A stretch of DNA of 7,955 nt from JABMMZ01 sp964505065. Its GTDB lineage: Bacteria; Bacteroidota; Bacteroidia; NS11-12g; UBA955. Under the pieces are notes generated by a model, which was given only the letters and a program-made list of their open reading frames with translations, did not search any database and was not told where the DNA came from. Where the stretch lies: assembly GCA_964505065.1 (NCBI GenBank), contig CAZDGF010000095.1, positions 1 to 7,955 on the forward strand, given 5' to 3'. Of the stretch, positions 4,827 through 7,955 are shown piece after piece; within the stretch, counting starts at the first letter, position 1; each line of letters begins with the position of its first letter. The position numbers and the translations under genes are program-made.

Positions 4827-6013
4827 TACCCCATAATGGCTTTAATGCCAGGCAATACTTTACCCTCAAAATACTCTAACAAAGCACCACCGCCTGTAGA
4901 TACATAGCTTACTTTATCTGCCAATTCAAATTTATGTATAGCTGCTGCGCTATCGCCACCGCCAATAAGACTAAAGCCCCCATTTTGGCTAACATTGGCT
5001 ACAGCCTTTGCCACCGCTTTTGTGCCTGCCTCAAAACTACTCATTTCAAATACGCCCATTGGTCCGTTCCATAATACAGATTTAGATTCTAATATAACTT
5101 TGCAAAACATTTCTGTCGCTTTTGGTCCAATATCTAAACCCATATAACCTTCGGTAATTGCCAAATTGTTTTCTATAACAGTATGTGCATCGTTGGCAAA
5201 TTTATCTGCAACAATGCTATCTTCTGGCAATAGCAATTTTACATTTTTTTGTTTTGCTTTTTCTATCAATTCAAGAGTTAGCGGCATTCTATCGTCTTCG
5301 CAAAGCGAGTTGCCAATATTACCACCCATAGCTTTTGCAAAAGTATAAGCCATACCCCCTCCAATAATAATATTATCTGCCAAATTCATTAAATTTTCTA
5401 TAATTAATAATTTGTCTGAAACCTTTGCTCCGCCTACAATAGCTGTAAAAGGGCGCGCAGGATTGTTTAATACTTTTTGTGCATTGGCTATTTCGTTTGC
5501 CATTACATAGCCAAAGCATTTTTGTTCAAAAAATTGAGCAATTACTGCTGTGCTTGCATGCGCTCTATGGGCTGTGCCAAAGGCATCGTTTACATAAAAT
5601 GTGCCATAAGTTGAAAGTTTTTCAGCAAAAGCTATATCTCCTTTTTCTTCTTCTTTATAAAAGCGCAAGTTTTCTAACAATAATATTTCTCCTGCATTTA
5701 AAGAAGTGGCTAAATTATTTGCTTCTTCGCCAATACAATTATTGGCAAAATGCACTATAGCACCCGAAAGTTCTGCAACTCTGCTAACAATATGTTTTAA
5801 AGAATATTTTTCTGTTGGTCCTTCTTTTGGTCGCCCCAAATGGCTCATTAAAATACAAGAACCGCCATCTGCCAATATTTTTTTTATTGTAGGCATAGTT
5901 GCTGCAATTCTTGAATCGTCTGTAATATGATATTGGGCGTCTAAAGGTACATTAAAATCTACTCTTACCAATACTTTTTGGTTGTTAAAATTGAAATTAT
6001 CTACTGTTAGCAT
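4826..6013 (-). CDS. pgk: Phosphoglycerate kinase
   Basis: This cytoplasmic glycolytic enzyme interconverts 1,3-bisphosphoglycerate plus ADP and 3-phosphoglycerate plus ATP. At 395 residues it has full family length and every signature. RVDFNVP (17-23), SHLGRP (57-62), ENLRF (114-118) and NDAFGTAHRAHAS (142-154) form the substrate-binding N-domain. GGAKVSDK (194-201), the glycine-rich IIIGGGMAY (216-223), LWNGPMGVFE (314-323) and the nucleotide-loop GGGDSAAA (351-358) form the C-domain. The ATG at 6013 is chosen because the family starts only a few residues before the RVDFNVP strand; an upstream in-frame extension to 6124 would run through the promoter and into the divergent gene. A -7 box lies 19 bases upstream. 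Its stop overlaps a 26-codon ORF. Confidence 0.98.
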   Translation of the reverse strand: MLTVDNFNFNNQKVLVRVDFNVPLDAQYHITDDSRIAATMPTIKKILADGGSCILMSHLGRPKEGPTEKYSLKHIVSRVAELSGAIVHFANNCIGEEANNLATSLNAGEILLLENLRFYKEEEKGDIAFAEKLSTYGTFYVNDAFGTAHRAHASTAVIAQFFEQKCFGYVMANEIANAQKVLNNPARPFTAIVGGAKVSDKLLIIENLMNLADNIIIGGGMAYTFAKAMGGNIGNSLCEDDRMPLTLELIEKAKQKNVKLLLPEDSIVADKFANDAHTVIENNLAITEGYMGLDIGPKATEMFCKVILESKSVLWNGPMGVFEMSSFEAGTKAVAKAVANVSQNGGFSLIGGGDSAAAIHKFELADKVSYVSTGGGALLEYFEGKVLPGIKAIMG

Positions 6014-6082
6014 ATTTATTTTTATAGAGGTGCAAAAATAGGCTAAATATTTATTTATTTTTGCCCTTCCATTTTCCCAATA
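6014..6082. promoter_or_regulatory. Back-to-back promoters for pgk and the polyprenyl synthase
   Basis: TATTTTTG occurs on the minus strand at 6040-6033 (for pgk) and on the plus strand at 6056-6063 (for the gene at 6083). Both match TAnnTTTG exactly, and both leave exactly 19 bases to their start codons. Together with one flanking base each they form a 9-bp inverted repeat (GCAAAAATA 6032-6040 and TATTTTTGC 6056-6064) with a 15-bp spacer. The two -10-type boxes are so close that each polymerase would cover the other's -33 region. Confidence 0.65.
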
Positions 6083-7057
6083 TTGAGTATTTCTATAGAT
6101 ACCATTAAGCAACCCATAGCACATGAGTTAAAGCAATTTGAAACTGCCTTTAGCGAAAGTATGAAAACCCATGTGCCGCTTTTAAATACCATTATGCACT
6201 ATATTGTAAAACGAAAAGGCAAGCTTGTGCGGCCTATGTTTGTATTGTTTTGCAGCAAGCTGCATGGAGAAATAAGTGAAAGAACATATAGAGGAGCAAG
6301 TTTAATCGAACTTTTACATACGGCAACTTTGGTACACGATGATGTTGTGGACGGTAGCGATATGCGCAGAGGTTTTTTTAGTATCAATGCGCTTTGGAAA
6401 AATAAAATTGCTGTATTAGTTGGCGATTTTTTGCTGGCAAAAGGCTTACTACTTTCTGTAGATAATGAAGATTTTGACTTGCTAAAAATAACGAGCGAAA
6501 GTGTAAAAAAAATGAGCGAGGGCGAACTTTTGCAACTTGAAAAAGCCCGTAGATTGGATATTACTGAAGATATTTATTACGATATTATTACCAAAAAAAC
6601 AGCATCACTTATAGCCAGTTGTTGCGCCATAGGGGCAGCAGCAGCCAATGCTGATAATGAAACCATTGAAAAAATGCGATTGTTTGGCGAATATACAGGT
6701 ATGGCTTTTCAGATAAAAGACGATTTGTTTGACTATGGCGATAACAATATTGGCAAACCTACAGGTTTAGATATTAAAGAAAAAAAAATGACTTTGCCTT
6801 TAATTTATGCCTTGAATAATGCCACCTCAAGTGAAAAAAAGCACATTATCAATTTAATAAAAAACAAGGCTGATAAAAAGCAAACCGTAACAGAGGTTGT
6901 AAATTTTGTGTTTGAAAAAAAGGGTTTTGAATATGCACAAACTGTAATGGAAAATTACAAACAAAAAGCTCTTGAACTATTAAGCACTATGCCTAATAAC
7001 GAAGCCAATATAAGCTTACAACTATTGTTGGCTTATGTTATTGAAAGGAAGAAATAA
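6083..7057 (+). CDS. Long-chain trans-polyprenyl diphosphate synthase, TTG start
   Basis: This 324-residue all-alpha enzyme condenses isopentenyl diphosphate units onto an allylic primer, probably making the C35-C45 side chain of menaquinone. The first aspartate-rich motif is DDVVD (86-90) in LVHDDVVDGSDMRRG. The second is DDLFD (213-217), followed by GKPTGLDIKEKKMTLPL (224-240). GKLVRP (46-51) forms part of the diphosphate pocket. The fifth residue before the first motif is Ala81, with Thr82 next, rather than the aromatic residues of short-chain (farnesyl) synthases, which argues for a long product. The start is a TTG: no ATG or GTG lies upstream in frame, the family N-terminus (IKQPIAHEL) lies right after it, and it sits 19 bases after a -7 box. 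The next in-frame ATG (residue 27) would remove the conserved first helix. It is divergent from pgk and convergent with the TerC gene, 2 bp apart. Confidence 0.94.
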   Translation: MSISIDTIKQPIAHELKQFETAFSESMKTHVPLLNTIMHYIVKRKGKLVRPMFVLFCSKLHGEISERTYRGASLIELLHTATLVHDDVVDGSDMRRGFFSINALWKNKIAVLVGDFLLAKGLLLSVDNEDFDLLKITSESVKKMSEGELLQLEKARRLDITEDIYYDIITKKTASLIASCCAIGAAAANADNETIEKMRLFGEYTGMAFQIKDDLFDYGDNNIGKPTGLDIKEKKMTLPLIYALNNATSSEKKHIINLIKNKADKKQTVTEVVNFVFEKKGFEYAQTVMENYKQKALELLSTMPNNEANISLQLLLAYVIERKK

Positions 7058-7059
7058 AT

Positions 7060-7833
7060 TTAACCTTTAATATTCTTTTTAGGAAAATTGAAGAAATAAG
7101 AAGTAAGCAAAGGCACGACAAATACTGTCATTGTAATTAAAGAAAAGCCATATTTACTCCAAAAATTATTATCTTCGGCAGTATGAACGTGGGGTACAAA
7201 AAAGCTATAAACCAATTTTATACCTAACATTAAAATTACAATAAAAGCAGCTGTATCCAAAAAAGGAAACATAGCTAAAAGCCTAACAAAATACTGCGCT
7301 ACTATACGCATAGTAATAATACCAATAAATACACCCAAACATACCAAAATAATATTATGAGATAATGCACCAGCAGCCAATACATTGTCTAATGAAAATA
7401 CCAAATCCATAGCTTCTACCATTATTACAGTACTCCAAAAAAGGCTTAAACCGAACAAGCGTTTTGCAGGTTTTATTGCTTTTAAATCTTCCAAAGCCTC
7501 ATCGGATATGCTTTTATGGTGCTGCCATTTTTCGTAAAAAAACTTTAGGCCTAAAAATATTAAATAGCCGCCACCTACTAATTTTACCCAATCTATTTGC
7601 AGTAAATAACCTGCAAGCATAAGGGCTATTCCTCTAAAAATATAAGCAAACACCAATCCTATTTTAAGTGCTTTAGAGCGTTCTTTTTCTGGCAAATTCA
7701 TTACCATAGTAGCCAATACAGCGGCATTGTCTATAGAAAGTAGGCTTTCTATTATAACTAAATTTAAAATAATTAATAAACTTGCCGAAGGATTGTTTAT
7801 TATGTCTTGCCAATATGTTGCTAAATCACCCAT
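7060..7833 (-). CDS. TerC-family integral membrane protein, probable metal-ion exporter
   Basis: This 257-residue membrane protein has about seven hydrophobic segments (roughly 17-40, 58-78, 84-100, 128-152, 160-180, 190-213, 229-250). Two repeated acidic membrane motifs mark the TerC superfamily: ESLLSIDNA (29-37) and VEAMDLVFSLDN (139-150), each with the E/D...S-x-DN pattern thought to line an ion path. Characterised relatives (Alx, YkoY/YceF types) act in Mn2+ efflux or metal loading of exported enzymes; which role applies here is unknown. A cytoplasmic charged loop (about 101-125) separates the two halves. The ATG at 7833 follows a -7 box (7865-7858) by 24 bases. The yybP-ykoY manganese riboswitch that often precedes relatives in other phyla was not seen in the 122 bases available. 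No tellurite-resistance partners lie nearby. Confidence 0.87.
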   Translation of the reverse strand: MGDLATYWQDIINNPSASLLIILNLVIIESLLSIDNAAVLATMVMNLPEKERSKALKIGLVFAYIFRGIALMLAGYLLQIDWVKLVGGGYLIFLGLKFFYEKWQHHKSISDEALEDLKAIKPAKRLFGLSLFWSTVIMVEAMDLVFSLDNVLAAGALSHNIILVCLGVFIGIITMRIVAQYFVRLLAMFPFLDTAAFIVILMLGIKLVYSFFVPHVHTAEDNNFWSKYGFSLITMTVFVVPLLTSYFFNFPKKNIKG

Positions 7834-7857
7834 TTGATAAATTTTTACTTAAAATTG

Positions 7858-7865
7858 CAAAAGTA
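7858..7865 (-). promoter_or_regulatory. Putative -7 promoter box for the TerC-family gene
   Basis: On the minus strand TACTTTTG matches TAnnTTTG exactly and lies 24 bases before the ATG at 7833. The surrounding leader is A/T-rich without a Shine-Dalgarno sequence. A clear -33 TTG is not visible. Confidence 0.5.
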
Positions 7866-7955
7866 GTAAAAATAGAACTAAAAAGGGGAGATATTTTTTA
7901 ATTCTTATTCAATAGCGTCCTAAATAAATAAAAAAAGAAGAAGGAAGTAAAGTAA

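Noticed and set aside
6014..6124. N-terminal extension of pgk by 37 codons
   Set aside because: It would cross the divergent promoter region and the start of the polyprenyl synthase, and family length and alignment place the start at 6013.
7834..7955. Manganese (yybP-ykoY) riboswitch upstream of the TerC-family gene
   Set aside because: On the minus strand I see none of its conserved purine-rich core, and a -7 box lies only 24 bases before the ATG, leaving no room for an aptamer in the leader.
7911..7955. Possible C-terminal end of another minus-strand gene at the window edge
   Set aside because: About 14 open codons end in a TGA, but this is too short to distinguish from chance and shows no recognisable motif.

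Overview
The window is AT-rich chromosomal DNA from a member of the Bacteroidota, most likely the Chitinophagia/Sphingobacteriia/Saprospiria side of the phylum. The evidence is the proteins, which read like Bacteroidota orthologues; repeated matches to the Bacteroidota -7 promoter box TAnnTTTG at sensible distances before genes; and A/T-rich leaders instead of Shine-Dalgarno sequences. The taxon is inferred from memory of the families, without a database search.

Layout. Positions 1-50 hold one arm of an inverted repeat. A minus-strand pair follows, read right to left: a secreted LolA-like/TlpA-like thioredoxin-fold protein (1905-730), then a LysE-family exporter (694-50). Divergent from it across 41 bp is an enoyl-CoA hydratase (1947-2714), followed by a secreted protein of a conserved Bacteroidota family often labelled 'asparagine synthetase B' (2802-4061). 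A gene-poor stretch of about 700 bp (4062-4745) is packed with palindromes and repeats, including the second arm of the inverted repeat. A 26-codon membrane-peptide ORF (4826-4746) overlaps the stop codon of phosphoglycerate kinase (pgk, 6013-4826). Divergent from pgk is a long-chain polyprenyl diphosphate synthase with a TTG start (6083-7057). It converges, with a 2-bp gap, on a TerC-family membrane protein (7833-7060). The last 90 bp hold no gene I can support.

How the genes relate. This is mostly a housekeeping neighbourhood: glycolysis (pgk), isoprenoid/quinone side-chain synthesis, acyl-CoA metabolism, export and probable metal-ion transport. No shared pathway is evident. There is no phage, CRISPR, transposase or recognisable defence system, and I do not see a complete new multi-gene system. 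The least explained parts are the 4062-4825 intergenic repeat cluster, the small ORF coupled to pgk, and the secreted 'asparagine synthetase B'-labelled protein, whose label does not fit its sequence.
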